NCBI RefSeq assembly: GCF_002776525.5
Contig: NC_045443.1
Span: 62,375,019-62,439,018, forward strand
Direction: 5' to 3'
From: Piliocolobus tephrosceles
Taxonomy: Eukaryota; Chordata; Mammalia; Primates; Cercopithecidae
Length of the DNA: 64,000 nucleotides
The translations under genes and the position numbers were made by a program. The notes beneath the pieces are model-generated. The model made no database searches. It worked only from the letters and a program-made list of their open reading frames with translations, and had not been told where the DNA came from. This document shows positions 11,641 through 23,195 of this stretch, piece by piece. Each line of letters starts with the position of its first letter. Position 1 is the stretch's first letter.

Positions 11641-12030
11641 TGCATTTTTTTTTCTTTGTAAATTGTATTTTAGGTTCAAGGGATACACGTGCAGGTTTGT
11701 TACATGGGTAAAGTGCATGTCGTGGGAGTTTGGTGTGCAGATAATTTTGTCACCCAGGTAATCAGTATGGTATAAGTAATTTTTCAATCCTCACCCCTCC
11801 TTCCACCCTCAAATAGGCCCCAGTGTCGATTGTTCCCTTCTTTATATCCATGTGTACTCGATGTTTAGCTCCCACTTGGAACATGTGGCATCTGGTTTTC
11901 TTTTCCTGCATTAATTTGTTTAGGATTATGGTCTGCAGTTCCATCTATGTTGCTTCAAAAGCCATGATCACATTTTTTATAGCTGTGTAGTATTCTGTGA
12001 TATATGTGTACCATGTTTTCTTTATCCCCC
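11641..12030 (-). repeat. L1 LINE 3' end, minus strand
   Basis: Reverse complement of a primate-age L1 3' end: the 3'UTR word CACGTGCAGGTTTGTTACAT near 11687, then the end of ORF2 (TTTAGCTCCCACTTGGAACA; GCTGTGTAGTATTCTGTGAT). About 390 bases remain, 5' truncated, and the coding tail is broken. Confidence 0.88.
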
Positions 12031-12274
12031 ACAAAATTATGTTTATATTATCTATATTGGTGTATATAACTCATCTTTCTAAAACTTAGCATTTCTTTTA
12101 TTATCCATATGTTTTTCTACTTTTTAAATTATTTATGCTCCTTGGCCATTTATTCATTAGGATTCTTGTGTTTTCCTATGGAATCAAATTTGTATTTTCT
12201 CCTATTGCTTTCTAGCTTCATTATCTATATATTTAAAAATAATAATAATAGTGATGATAACAGTGATAATAGCA

Positions 12275-12500
12275 ACTACTGACATACAGATATGTACTTT
12301 GTGTCAGGCACTATTCTAAATATTCATTTATTTATTACAGTTTCATCAAGGAAGTACAATATTATCATGATAAATCATATATTAAGGTTAAGGACTGAGG
12401 CAAGAGTGTTCAGTAACTTGTATGACTGTGATTTAATCTGGCAGTCAGGCTCCACAGTCCATGTTTGTAATCATTACACTACTTTGACTCCTATGTAGTC
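12275..12500 (-). repeat. MIR SINE, minus strand
   Basis: GTGTCAGGCACTATTCTAAATATT through GCTCCACAGTCCATG and CATTACACTACTTTGACTCC follows the reverse-complement MIR order. The 68-residue frame across it is a shadow. Confidence 0.7.
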
Positions 12501-13184
12501 TTTTCTTTTAATTATGCTTTTTCCCATTTAACTTTTTAAGATATTTAAACATTTCTGTGACATTCAGAAGAGAACGGCCCTAGTGTGATGTTCAGATGGG
12601 TTCTACTGTACAACACCAGTTGCTCAAAGCCATGACACAATGTAATTTTCCATGATTTTGTTCTATAGGTCTTTTAAAAATTCTCTAGTATTCACTATTT
12701 CTTTTCTTTTTCCTAACTGAGGGGGGGAAATATGCCTTATTTATTATCCTTCTAAAATATTTCAGTTTTTCACTTTTGGTCTGTGGTTTGGAATTGATTC
12801 CATTTTTTTCCTGTGTATGTTTGGACTAGTTTCTTCATATTTGGACAATGCCTTCCTCTTTTGAAAAATATTGATATAACTTTAGATGAATCACTTAATC
12901 TTCCCGAGCTTTGACTTTTTCAAGTAAGTTGCATCTGTTAAGTAATGAATATTTTAAAATCAGACATATATAATTGCTAATCAGAACTCCTTTTCATTAT
13001 GAATTAATTAACCAATGGAGATCATGAGGGGAAATACAGGAAGTTTTTGATAGTGATTGGAAACTACTGATTTTACCCAGACCCCTCAAATTACAGAAGA
13101 AGAAACATTGGCAGAGATGTACCACAATTTTCTTCTACAGCTTTAATTTTTTTTCTAAGGTAGCTAATTGTCTTTTTTCTTATG
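12501..13184. other. Intron 1, no recognisable feature
   Basis: AT-rich sequence with a short G7 run near 12721. No gene or assignable repeat. Confidence 0.45.
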
Positions 13185-13192
13185 TTCTGTGG

Positions 13193-13495
13193 CTTTTTTT
13201 TTTTTTTGAGCTGGAGTCTCACTCTTGTCACCCAGGCTGGAGTGCAGTGGCACGATCTCAGCTCGCTGCAACTCTGTCTCCCAGGTTCAAGTGATTCTCC
13301 TACCGCAGCCTCCCGAGTGGCTGGGATTACAGGTGCCTGCCACCATGCCTGCCTAATCTTTGTATTTTTAGAAGAGATGGGCTTTCTTCATGTTGGGCAG
13401 GGTGGTCTTGAACTCTTGACCTCAGGTGATCCACCCACCTCGGCCTCCCAAAGTGCTGGGATTACAGGTCTTTTCTCTTGGCTTCCACACCCAGC
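13193..13495 (-). repeat. Alu, minus strand, with altered 5' end
   Basis: Inverted AluS-like element with a perfect 15-base target-site duplication TTCTGTGGCTTTTTT (13185-13199 and 13496-13510). Between GATTACAGG and the terminal CACACCCAGC, the expected CGTGAGCCAC is replaced by an unrelated T/C-rich stretch of about 16 bases. Confidence 0.94.
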
Positions 13496-13684
13496 TTCTG
13501 TGGCTTTTTTGATGTCTTAGTTTTTCCAAGCTCTTGGGTAATTTCTTAATATCTCTTATTTAAACATGTTTAAATATCTCTCATCTTAAAAGCAAAAAGG
13601 CTGTTCAAACCTGCCCCCACCCCACGATCAATCTATTTTACAAGTTGCTTACATCCTTGCTGTCTCTGTTTATCTACCATCCAT

Positions 13685-14185
13685 CCAAAAATATGTATTG
13701 AGCCCTGTTACATGTCAGGCACTAACTTGTCTAACCTGAGGTTACAGTATGGACCAGAGAAACACAGGACCTCATTCTCAGGGTCTTTCCTTCACAGTTT
13801 GGAACCAGCATGGCATGTTGTAGAAAGAGTAAGTAGACTATTTTGTGGTAGGAGCAGGAGAGAGCATGGTTAGAGTTTAGGGCAAAGAAGAAGACCAGAT
13901 TATATGGGGCTTTTAGATCATTATGAGGAGTTTAGATAGTATTATGTGTGATGGAAGCCATTAGAGGATTTTAGGTAGGCAGTGGCAAGATTTGATCTGC
14001 ATTTTAAAATAATCACTCCAGCTGACTTGTGTTGAATGGATTGTGGGGGCCAAGAGTGGAGGCGGTAAGCCATTTAGGCCTACTTCAGTGGTTCAGATAG
14101 GAATTGATAATGGTTTGGACCACAGTGGTGGTGGCAGAACTGAGACCTTGCTGATTGGATATAGAGTCTAAGGAAAAGAGAAGAA
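13685..14185 (-). repeat. L2 LINE, minus strand
   Basis: Reads in order as the reverse complement of L2: CATGTCAGGCACTAACTTG, then GGGGCTTTTAGATCATTATG, GAAGCCATTAGAGGATTTTA and AATCACTCCAGCTGACTTG. Read on the minus strand these match the C-terminal part of a CR1/L2-type reverse transcriptase. No open frame survives. Confidence 0.8.
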
Positions 14186-14344
14186 TCATCTATACTATTG
14201 CATTGAAACAGTTTTGGTTGAAGCCACTAATGGTGTTCATATCATTGAGCCCAGTGAGGTCAATTTGGTCCCTGTCTTCCTGACTTCAGGTTATTTGATA
14301 CACTGACCACCCACTCCTTCTAGAAATTGTCTATTCTCTTGGTT

Positions 14345-14530
14345 TCTAACTATTATTTTAGATATATGATTTTAGGCAAATTAGTTATCTGTGACTCAGT
14401 TTTGTCACTTATAGAATGGAGATAATATTGTATCTACCACATAGGTTATTATAGTCATTACATGGGAGGATATATGTGAATTACTTAGCACAGTAATTCA
14501 CAGAGTTAATTCCCAGTAAGTGTTAACTAG
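14345..14530 (+). repeat. MIR SINE, plus strand
   Basis: TTTTAGGCAAATTAGTTATC, TCACTTATAGAATGGAGATA and AATTCCCAGTAAGTGTTAAC follow the MIR core and tail. It runs into the TCA microsatellite. Confidence 0.75.
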
Positions 14531-14582
14531 CATCGTCATTGTCGTCATCATCATCATCATCATCATCATCATCTTCATCATT
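14531..14582 (+). repeat. (TCA)n microsatellite
   Basis: About 16 TCA units with a few G substitutions, at the 3' end of a MIR. Read on the minus strand it encodes the methionine run of a spurious 72-residue frame. Confidence 0.95.
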
Positions 14583-14706
14583 CTGGGACAGCACTTTCCT
14601 TGACCTCTCCTTTTTCTGGTCTCTGCTCCTTCTTGATCTTCTTTGCTAGTTCTTTCTCCTTCAATTGAATTCTGAATGTTGAAGTTCCTCAGGGCTCTGA
14701 CATTTA

Positions 14707-15096
14707 CTTTTCTCATTTAGTACACTTTCTTAGACAATCTTATTTATTCCATGGCTTCAGTTCTGTCTGTATATAATCAGCTCTCCCCATCTACCACTCA
14801 GCCCAGTTCTCATTCCTGAGCAGACAGAGGAAAAGATGAGCAGTAGCCCTGAGGTAAGAGTGTAACTCATTGAGGATTGGGAAAGACTAGTGTGGTGCTC
14901 TTCTAGCTTTCAAAGGATTTGGGAAGCACTGCCATGCTGCCTCTTGAAAAAGACAGCTAACCTGAGAAATACTGGGGGCATTGCCTGGAAATCCTGGATA
15001 GCACTCCAGTCAGAAAAAAGAAACTTCAATATACAGACAGAACTAAAGCCATGGAATAAATAAGATTGTCTAAGAATGTGTACTAAATGAGAGAAG
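14707..15096. repeat. Mosaic of three locally copied inverted blocks
   Basis: Block R, 15029-15096, is the reverse complement of 14707-14774 (65 of 68 identical). Block Q, 14908-15029, is the reverse complement of 16144-16261, with 4 substitutions and one 4-base indel by hand alignment. Block P, 14821-14897, is the reverse complement of 15573-15652, with 3 substitutions plus a small indel. Q and R overlap by one base at their junction; P and Q are separated by about 10 unexplained bases. Bases 14775-14820 have no copy that I found. All three copies point the same way. Confidence 0.88.
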
Positions 15097-15249
15097 TCAA
15101 AGGTAAAAGCAGAATTCCATGTATTCATTTGCCTCTATATCATCTCCATTTAAATGGCTGTGGCTTAGATACCATAAACACATCACAAGCTGAACTTTTT
15201 TGGCCTGAACTTAAGCCTCCCCACCTTGTTACCTAGCTAAGTAAATGGT

Positions 15250-15900
15250 ACTGCTATTTGCCCAGTTACTTGAGCCAGAATTGGAGTCCTCTTAAATTTT
15301 TTTTTATTGATCTCATGGCCTGTGTCATTTCTTTGCCTAGATTTCTGCAGTGGTCTCCTAAAAGTGTCTCACCACCTTTGTTCTTACACCACTCCCATCC
15401 ATTTTCCACCTTTCAGTCATGTTTATCTTTTTATTTTGCAGATGTGATTATGTTATTCTCCTTCACTTACTTCCCTTTCTTTTTAGGATGAAATTCCAAA
15501 TTCTTATACTGGCTTCCAAGGTTTGCATCTGTCAGCCTCATCATTTCCTCCCCTGTTCCTCACTGACACCTCCACCACACTGCTCTTCTTTCCCAATCTT
15601 CAATGAGCTACACTCTTACCTCAGGGCTACTGCTCATCTTTTCCTCTGCCTGAAATACTTCTTTCCTTATTCTTAATCTGGGCAACAGTCTTAGCCTTTA
15701 TTCTTAGTTTAAATGTTACTTCCCAGGAAGGCTTTCTCATGCCCCCCCAACTGGAGTACATCCCTCTGTTGTATAGGATCTTCCCCACTCTGCTTCTCTG
15801 TGATCCTTACTGCACTTGTTCATAATGTCTTTTGCTTCACTAAGAAATGAGCTTCGTGGTGGGAGGGACCATGGCATCTTGTTTCTCACTTTCTCCCCAG
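15250..15900 (+). repeat. L2 LINE, plus strand
   Basis: Clear L2 coding tail and 3' end: CTTACTTCCCTTTC, TGCTCATCTTTTCCTCTGCC, TTTAAATGTTACTTCCCAGG, GGAAGGCTTTCTCATGC, then a CATCTTGTTTCTCAC-type end. Supplies donor block P (15573-15652) for the mosaic upstream. No intact frame. Confidence 0.75.
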
Positions 15901-16143
15901 CATCTGTTTGTTAAATAGAGTGAGGAATAAATGCAGCATGGGTGTGCCCAGTTTGGGGAAGGAGAGGCCTTCTAGCTGGGTTGCTGTGTTTGTCTTAATC
16001 TTTCAGTGTGACAAAAGAGGAGAACAGAAAAGTTTTAGTTTTCTGTAGATTTACTTTCAGAGCTCTGCTGTAGCCTTCAGGTAGACAGCAGGGAAGCAGC
16101 ATCAGACTGAAGGCCGCTCTAGTGAGGAGATACTGTTCTGGAG

Positions 16144-16261
16144 TTGAAGTTTCTTTTTTCTGATTGGAGTGCTATCCAGGATTTCCAGGCAGTGTCCTCA
16201 GTATTTCTCAGGTTGTCTTTTTCAAGAGGCAGCATGGCAGTGCTTCCCAAATCCTTTGAAA
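16144..16261 (+). repeat. Donor copy of inverted block Q
   Basis: Matches the reverse complement of 14908-15029 almost base for base, including GAGTGCTATCCAGGATTTCC. The 60-residue plus frame beginning at 16169 and the minus frame at 14910-15128 overlap these two copies in opposite orientation; neither looks like a gene. Confidence 0.88.
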
Positions 16262-16948
16262 TCTAGGCATGAGCATTGCCACAGAACCCTTGTTTCATGT
16301 GGCTTCCAATGTCAGAAGTGCTTGTTAATGTTTTCTGTTGGATCCAGATAGATACTGTGACAGTTTTAAGCTCTCCATACCTCATGGCCTACCTGCCCTC
16401 TGCCTTTCCTCCTATTTAGAACCCCACTGGGAATCTGCTGAATCTTACTAACTTGCAGTAACAATATTTGTGCATGAGATGAGTTCGGAGTTGGTCTTTT
16501 CTTCAATATAGCCTCTCTGCACGATAGCAGCAGTTTTTCAAAGTGGGTTTATTCTTTTAGTTTCCAGTGCTGATGTAGGTTTTCCTCTGTTTTTATACTT
16601 ATCATTTTAATGGTAACTGGTGGAAATCTGATTGAGGAAAAACATGGGTGAGCTGTTTTTGAAAGGTATTTATTTTATTGCCACCTTTGTCCTTGTACGT
16701 GTGTGCACATGCATGTGTGAGCAATTTCTTTCTCTCTTTGCTTTAAAAAAACTCCTTCTAGGCATTTTTTTTTGTTTTGTTTTGTAACTTTATATGAGAG
16801 ACATTATTTTTAATAGGAACATTTAAATCATTTGTATTTTATGTTATGGACATATTTGATGACACTCTTTGTACTATAGTTTTAACCTCTTTTTGTGATT
16901 TTTTTCCCCCTCGGTTTTCAATCTTTTGCCATGTGGTTTCTGTGGGGA

Positions 16949-17250
16949 TTTTTGTTTTGTTTTGAGACAAGGTCTCTGTTGCCCAGGCAGGGATGCAGTG
17001 GTGCGATCATGGCTCCCTGTGGCCTCGAACTCCTGGGCTCAAGTGATCCTCCCACCACAGTCTCCCAAGTATTAAATAGCTGGGACTATAGGCATGCCCA
17101 CCACATCTGGTTACTTTTTTTTAAAAAATTATATGCAGACGAGATGGCACTATGTTGCCCAGGCTGGTCTTGCACTCCTGGCCTTAAGTGATCCTCCTGC
17201 CTCGACTGCCAAAGTGCTGGGATTACAGGCGTGAGCCACTGTGCCTGACC
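16949..17250 (-). repeat. Alu, minus strand (AluJ-like)
   Basis: Diverged inverted Alu from GTTTTGTTTTGAGACAAGG to CACTGTGCCTGACC, with a small internal insertion near TATTAAATAGCTGGG. Confidence 0.92.
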
Positions 17251-18499
17251 TTCCATGTTTTATTCACTTTTATCTTTCATAGGGATTATTTTAGGTTCTA
17301 TGACCTTGAAAAAGTGTCTAAAGACATCATTGAGCCTTACCTAATTATTAAATTGAAAAAATAAAAAATGCAGTAACATTTGACTCTTTTCTGCAGGAGA
17401 ACTCAGGATTCTTGTCTTTTTCTCTGCCCTGCCTTTGTTAGCTAGAGTGGGGCCTGTAGATACACATGACTATTGTTGAATAGTTGACATTCTATATGAT
17501 TTTGTATTATACATTCTCCCTTTTAAGGATTATTTTTATCTTTTTCATTAAATCATATGACATTTATTTCATTCAGTGACTACCACCACAACTTTTATAT
17601 GTTAATTTAACTATCCTTAAGGATATAGATTCATACATAATTTGGCTAGAGTATATTTTTGAGTTGATGTCTCCTTATTTTTTGATAGGGAAAGATATAT
17701 GCCTGTTTATTTCCTGAGCCCTTCTGTTATCTGAGGAAATTAAACACTATTATATAACATGTTAACTCTGCCTTGCAAAACAACATTTAATTGATAGGAG
17801 GATTACAAAGAAGCATAATTGGGAGGCTGTAAAATTCCTATATAGAGTAACCTAAAAGCAAATATTTTAATTATGGAATATAAAAAGTTGCTAGCATTCC
17901 ATACAGAAGAAGAACCTAGGAAAAAGGAATTTACCACAAATTCAGGTGATAAATTATATCAGTCACAAGGTTATTGCTAGGAATTCAAGACCTGTAATGT
18001 CATAGATAATTCTCAGGGTCTCAAGGCACAGTTAATTATAAGCCCTAGAACAGATTTGTTTTTGAATGAGAGTGAGCAATATTGGCAGTTTTAGTTGAAT
18101 TGCAATAAATGTTTTATAATTTCTATTGTGCTGTTCACATTGGAGTTGACCAACTGTTTATTTTATCAAATACTTGTTTTATTAGTGTATTTGCTTCATG
18201 CGTACACAGAGTTGGATCACTCTACATGATTCGCTGAAATAGCTGTTCACAAAATTTGAAATTTCTTTTTTATGAAATATAATGATTTCTCTGACAGTCA
18301 CTAAAACATAATTGTTGAAATGGAAAAAGTAATCTTAGTTGAGTTGTATATTAGGCAACCATCTCATTCTTTCCCTGTGCAAAAATAAATTAATTAAACC
18401 CTCCAACACTCAAACACATGCATACATGCGCCACAACCACACATCCATTCTCTTTCTCTCTTTTAAACCTCTTCTTACTTTTCAGTCTCCATAAGGGAA
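17251..18499. other. Intron 1, no recognisable feature
   Basis: AT-rich sequence without a gene, RNA or assignable repeat. Confidence 0.45.
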
Positions 18500-18760
18500 G
18501 TAAAACTCACTAAGCATGCTTCTAGATGCTTTCAAAAACGTTCTCTCATTTAACTCTTCCAAAACTTAATGAAGTACATGTTATGATCCACATTATACAA
18601 GTGAGGAAACAGGATCTATAGAGATTCATAGGAAGCTGAGGATCTTAGACAGTAAGTAAATTGCTTAAAATATATCAGCTGGTTAAATGATGGAGTCAAG
18701 ATTTGAACCCAGTTTGGACTCTTTCCTGTATTCTGCACTGCCTAGGCAGCAATATAGGAT
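18500..18760 (-). repeat. MIR SINE, minus strand
   Basis: TTCTCTCATTTAACTCTTCC, ACATTATACAAGTGAGGAAAC and GATTTGAACCCAGTTTGG follow the reverse MIR consensus. Confidence 0.75.
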
Positions 18761-19130
18761 ACTCTAGTCCCTGGGAACTAGGACACTATGCACAAAGATG
18801 AAGGAAAACAAGAAGTGCCATTTGTTCAGTGATATTGAAACATTTATTGAGCCTTTATTTTACAGAGGTGAAAGGCCACTGGCTACTGTCACGGAGTTTA
18901 ACAGAGAAGCAGATTTATAAACCTAAACTTCAAACTGCAATAATAGAGATCCTGAAGTAGGATGTAGCGTGGAGGAAGAGCTGATTAATTTTCTCATGGA
19001 AGTGATAGGGAGAAGGAAGTGGGGGACAATTGTGAAAGAAATGATTTCTAAATATATCATAAATATAAATGATTTGTAAATAATATTCTGCCTAGAAGAG
19101 ATGATACCTAAACTGTGTTTGAAGGTTAAA

Positions 19131-19514
19131 AAATAATGGAGTACTATGCAGCCATAAAAAGGAACAAGATGATGTCCTTCGCAGGGACATGGATGGAGCT
19201 GGAAGCCATTATCCTCAGCAAACTAATGCAGGAATGGAAAACCAAACACCACATGTTCTCACTTATAAGTGGGGGCTGAACAGTGAGAACACATGGGCAC
19301 AGGGAGGGAGGCAACACACAATGGGGCCTGTTGGAGGGTGGGGTAGGGGGAGGGAGAGCATTAGGAAAAATAGCTAATGCATGCTGGACTTAATACCTAG
19401 GTGATGGACTGATAGGTGCAGCAAACCACCGTGACACACGTTTACCTGTGTAATAAACCTGTACATCCTGCACATGTACCCTGGAACTTAAAATAAAAAT
19501 AAAAATTTTAAAAA
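19131..19514 (+). repeat. L1 LINE 3' end, plus strand, 5' truncated
   Basis: End of ORF2 from GGAGTACTATGCAGCCATAA, the G-rich 3'UTR tract near 19320-19360, the 3' end word GCACATGTACCCTGGAACTT and an A-rich tail. Only about 380 bases remain. The 62-residue frame at 19189-19377 is a shadow of this. Confidence 0.92.
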
Positions 19515-19619
19515 GAGTCCATTCTGCATATGAGATGGAGGATGTGGGTCATATGGTGAGGGTAGACAAGACCGTATAGGAAATATAAATGGTTGGCTAT
19601 CATCAGAACATTATATTTA

Positions 19620-20117
19620 TTTGACAGATATTTACTGAATGCCTACTAAGGGTTAGGCATCATCGTGGGAAGTTGTAGAACTAAAGTAAGGGACAAGAAA
19701 GTTCATGAAGCATATAGTGTACCAGAAAGTGTTGAGGATTGAGGTTCTATACATAGGGAAAGAAACGAACCTGATAGGTCTTTAATATCAGGATACATTG
19801 ATTGGATTTCTTTCCCCTGTAGGTTCTAATGAGCCATGGAAGCATGTTATGCAGGTTTATGGCATGGTCAGAGCTAGTACACAGCATTTTGCAGTAGTGT
19901 GGAGGGTGAATGTGAGGGGAATTAGATTGAAGGCAGAAAGACCAATAAGAGGCCATTACTTATTGTAGATGGGAGATGAAAGGGATGTATTTGAGCAGTA
20001 TCTTGGAAAAAAATTGACAGTACTTAATATTGTTTGGATATGAATGGTTACAGTAGAAAGGAATTGAGGGTGACTCCCAGGTTTGAGGTTTTAGTGCCCG
20101 GATAGATGGATCTACTA
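19620..20117 (-). repeat. L2 LINE, minus strand, interrupted by an Alu
   Basis: GATATTTACTGAATGCCTAC, TTAGGCATCATCGTGGGAAG and AATTGAGGGTGACTCCCAGG, GTTTGAGGTTTTAGTGCC are in reverse L2 order. The Alu at 20120 sits at its end. Confidence 0.7.
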
Positions 20118-20119
20118 TT

Positions 20120-20411
20120 TTTCTTTTTCTTTTTCTTTTGAGTCAGGGCCTCACTGTCACACAGGCAGTGGCCCAATCTTGGCTCACTGCAGCCTTGATC
20201 TCCTGGGTTCAAGCAATCCTCCCGCCTCAGCCTTCTGAGAGGCTGGGACCAAAGGTGCATGCCACCATACCTGGCTAATTTTTGTATTTTTTGGTAGAAA
20301 CAGGGTTTCACCATGTTGCCCAGAATGGTCTCAAACTCCTGAGCTCAAGCCATCCTCCCACCTTGGCCTCCCAAAGTGCTGGGATTAAAGGCGTGAGCCA
20401 TCACACCCTGC
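20120..20411 (-). repeat. Alu, minus strand
   Basis: Inverted Alu with an interrupted T-rich (TTTTTC)n head, ending GCCATCACACCCTGCT. Confidence 0.92.
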
Positions 20412-21394
20412 TGAAGGAACTACTTTCTAACAAGGAAATACAGACAGATTAATTAGTGAAGAAAGCAAGAAATAAATGATTTGAGTTTAGAATATAATAA
20501 GCAGTTTGAAGTACATGTGGAATACTCAGATTCTTTGAAAAACATCTTTTAATCACCTAAAATTCATGAAGAAAAACAGTATAGGACAAAGTGGAAATTT
20601 TACAAAATATTTAATTTCTTCTACTTTATGATCTCATTCAGGACTTTTCCTCCCTCCTAAGCCCAACATGATGTCAAAGGATAGTTGATAGAAGTCATTA
20701 AATATACTTTTTAGTGGACTATAAGGAGTCAATTTTCATAAAATTTCTCTTTTATCTGCTATATCAGATGCAAGCCATCATTATAATTTTATTTAATAAT
20801 TTTCTATTTTCTGCAACAGTATGTAAACTTATGGGGAGGGATACAGAAATTCAGATACAAGAACAGATATTTACTTGTAATTTCCATTGCTAAAACTTTT
20901 TATTCCATGAACGGGTGGCAAAGTTCTGACTTAAAATATATGAAATATGATTTAAGGATCTGTATTTTTAAGGCTTATATTTAGCTCACTAAAAATAGTA
21001 TTTTAGTGATATAGATACTGTAGTTTATAGTCTTAGGCATAGGATTTAGTCGGCTTGCATTAGCAGATTTTTTCTTTAGATAAAATGGTCTATTGAGACA
21101 CGATCTTTTTTTATGTATAAGCTTTATTTTTATAAAAAACCTGCACATGGCTCTTGGTACAGGGGAACTAAGGTGAGAAAACCTGCCTACAACTCCACCT
21201 CTTTCTATTTCTGTCTCACTCCTCTGAAGTCATGTTTTAAAATCATTATTCTAGTAGTTACTTTCATAATTTTGGTTAATATAGTTATAGTGCTATTTAT
21301 TGGTGCATCAGTTTCAGATAATAACCAGTTACAGAATGTAAGTATTTATCTGCTATCTCTTCACCTTTCTGTGTACCATTGTTAGACTTACAGG
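20412..21394. other. Intron 1, no recognisable feature
   Basis: AT-rich. The 90-residue frame at 21113-21385 is hydrophobic by composition, has no recognised family and lies in no visible exon. Confidence 0.4.
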
Positions 21395-21960
21395 CTAAGC
21401 TGCTCTGACAAAGAGATTACAAGTGGAGCGACTTACCGAAAGTAGAAGTTTCCCTTTCATATACTAGTCCAAGGTTGGGCTGGTGAATAGCTTTGCCTCA
21501 TGACCTGTTAGGTTTGTCTTCCTCATCAAGTGCCTTCCTTATCAGGGTTCAAGCGTACTGATGCAGTTGTTGCCATTTCTCAGGAGGGAAGAGGAAATCC
21601 AAATCAAGTGACTTTGTCTTTAAAGGAGATGACCTGAAAAATCATACATGATACTGAATTGCATTCCGTTTTTCCACAACTTAGTATCATGTTCACATCT
21701 AGCTACAAGGGAAGCTGAGAAATGAGGCTGTATGTTCAGTTAAAATTTCAGGAGGTTCTATTGTTAATAAGAAGAAGGAAGCATGGACTCTAGGGGTCAG
21801 TTAGCGTTTCCCAGTCTAGTTGGTGTCGTCTAACCCTCTACTTTATAAGAGAGGACACTGATACCCTGAATCTTTCCTCCACCTTTCTTTCCAGCCTTCT
21901 TTACATTTTGTTGCTGTATACTTTTTGTTTCACAATGTGAAGCTGCTAATACTCACAGTC
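21395..21960. repeat. Probable old interspersed repeat, unassigned
   Basis: The pattern TAAGCTGCTCTGACAAAGAG followed by GTAGAAGTTTCCCTTTC resembles a common decayed mammalian repeat. The family was not determined. Confidence 0.3.
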
Positions 21961-22679
21961 TGTTCTGAAATCACAGTCAAATATTTGTCCATAGGTTGTC
22001 TCCAAAAGCTTATATTGTTATGACTATGTGCACATTGATTACTTCCAGGTCACAATGCGAACTATTAATGTGGTTCTTTCTCATTAGTTCTGGGATCATG
22101 ATCACAGCTATTGGAAGAAACAGACATTTTTCTATCATCATGGCAAATGGATTGATTTTCCTTGTATTTGTTGATTGATTTTAAATCAAATGTTCTATCT
22201 GTAAGGTGTGGATTTAGGCATTGACTTGTTAGATCACTAAGAAAGCTACAGTGAATGTGCTTAGTGTCCAAGAAACTTTCAGTTGCTTCAGTAAATAAGA
22301 TCTTCACATTGTCATTTTATTGTGACCAGAAGGTACTCAGTCACTTTTGCAGCTGAGGAAAATCTTTAGTTTTTGGTGTTGAGACAAGTTTGTGAGCTCT
22401 GAGTGATTGAAGTAAAGTAGCTGTCTCCTGGCCTTTAATGTTTGAATATGAGAGGGCAGTCGCATCTTCTGACTAAATTAAGAATCTCTTTGGGATATTT
22501 AGGATAGAAGGAATGACTAATGAGAGAGAAACTATGGACTTTTGGAAGTGGTCTCACTGTCCTTGACATTAGACTTCTCCTCCTTACAGACTCTGTTGTT
22601 TTCTAAAACAAGGACATCAGTCTAGGGGTACAAGGGCCTCTGCCCTTGAGGAGTTTGGAATGTAGTAGAAGAGATTAAA

Positions 22680-22760
22680 GTTTAATTCAAATTCTAGCTC
22701 CATAATTTACTGACCATATAACCTCAAGCAGGTAATTCTCTAAACTTCAGTTTCTATTGG
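22680..22760 (+). repeat. MIR SINE fragment
   Basis: AATTCTAGCTCCATAATTTACTG, then CAAGCAGGTAATTCTCTAAAC and TTCAGTTTCT match the MIR core order. Confidence 0.6.
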
Positions 22761-23165
22761 AACAAATAGCCCCCAAATTCAATGACTTAAAATGCTGAAA
22801 GTTTAGTTCTTGTTTGTACTATGTGTTCACTGTGGTCCAGATGGGAGCTCTGCTCCATATCTCCTTATCCCAGGATCATGACTAATGGAGCAGCCACCAT
22901 CTAATTATAGAACATTGCTGGTCCCTGCTGCAGAGGGAAAGAAAGCTCTGGAGGGTCTCGCACCAACAGTTAAGTGCTCTGGCTTGGAAGCAATACACAT
23001 AATCATTTCTGCTCACAATTTATTGCCCAGAGCTAGCCAGCCACATGTTCCCACCCAACCACAAGGGGGCCAGAAAGTGCATTCCTACCATATGCCTGGA
23101 AGATGGAGAGCCAGAATTACTGTGTACAGAGTAATAATGACTACTACATATAGGAGTGCCTAGCT
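22745..23165. repeat. Old interspersed repeat, unassigned
   Basis: GGAACAAATAGCCCCCAAAT and AATGACTTAAAATGCTGAAA resemble a widespread ancient element. It contains a CTCF-like motif at 23059-23072. Overlapping frames on both strands are chance. Confidence 0.4.
23059..23072 (+). promoter_or_regulatory. CTCF-like motif CCACAAGGGGGCCA
   Basis: Contains the CCAC-n-AGGGGGC core of the CTCF site. The base after the core differs from the usual R. It lies inside an old repeat; binding is inferred from sequence only. Confidence 0.4.
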
Positions 23166-23195
23166 CAGGGTTGATATGAGGATTAAATGAGGTTA

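Noticed and set aside
14498..14716. 72-residue minus frame with a run of methionines
   Set aside because: The methionine run is the TCA microsatellite read in reverse; the rest is MIR-flanking intron.
14910..15128. Minus-strand 72-residue frame resembling the plus frame at 16169-16351
   Set aside because: The two frames overlap reciprocal inverted copies of the same DNA (block Q); no coding support beyond that.
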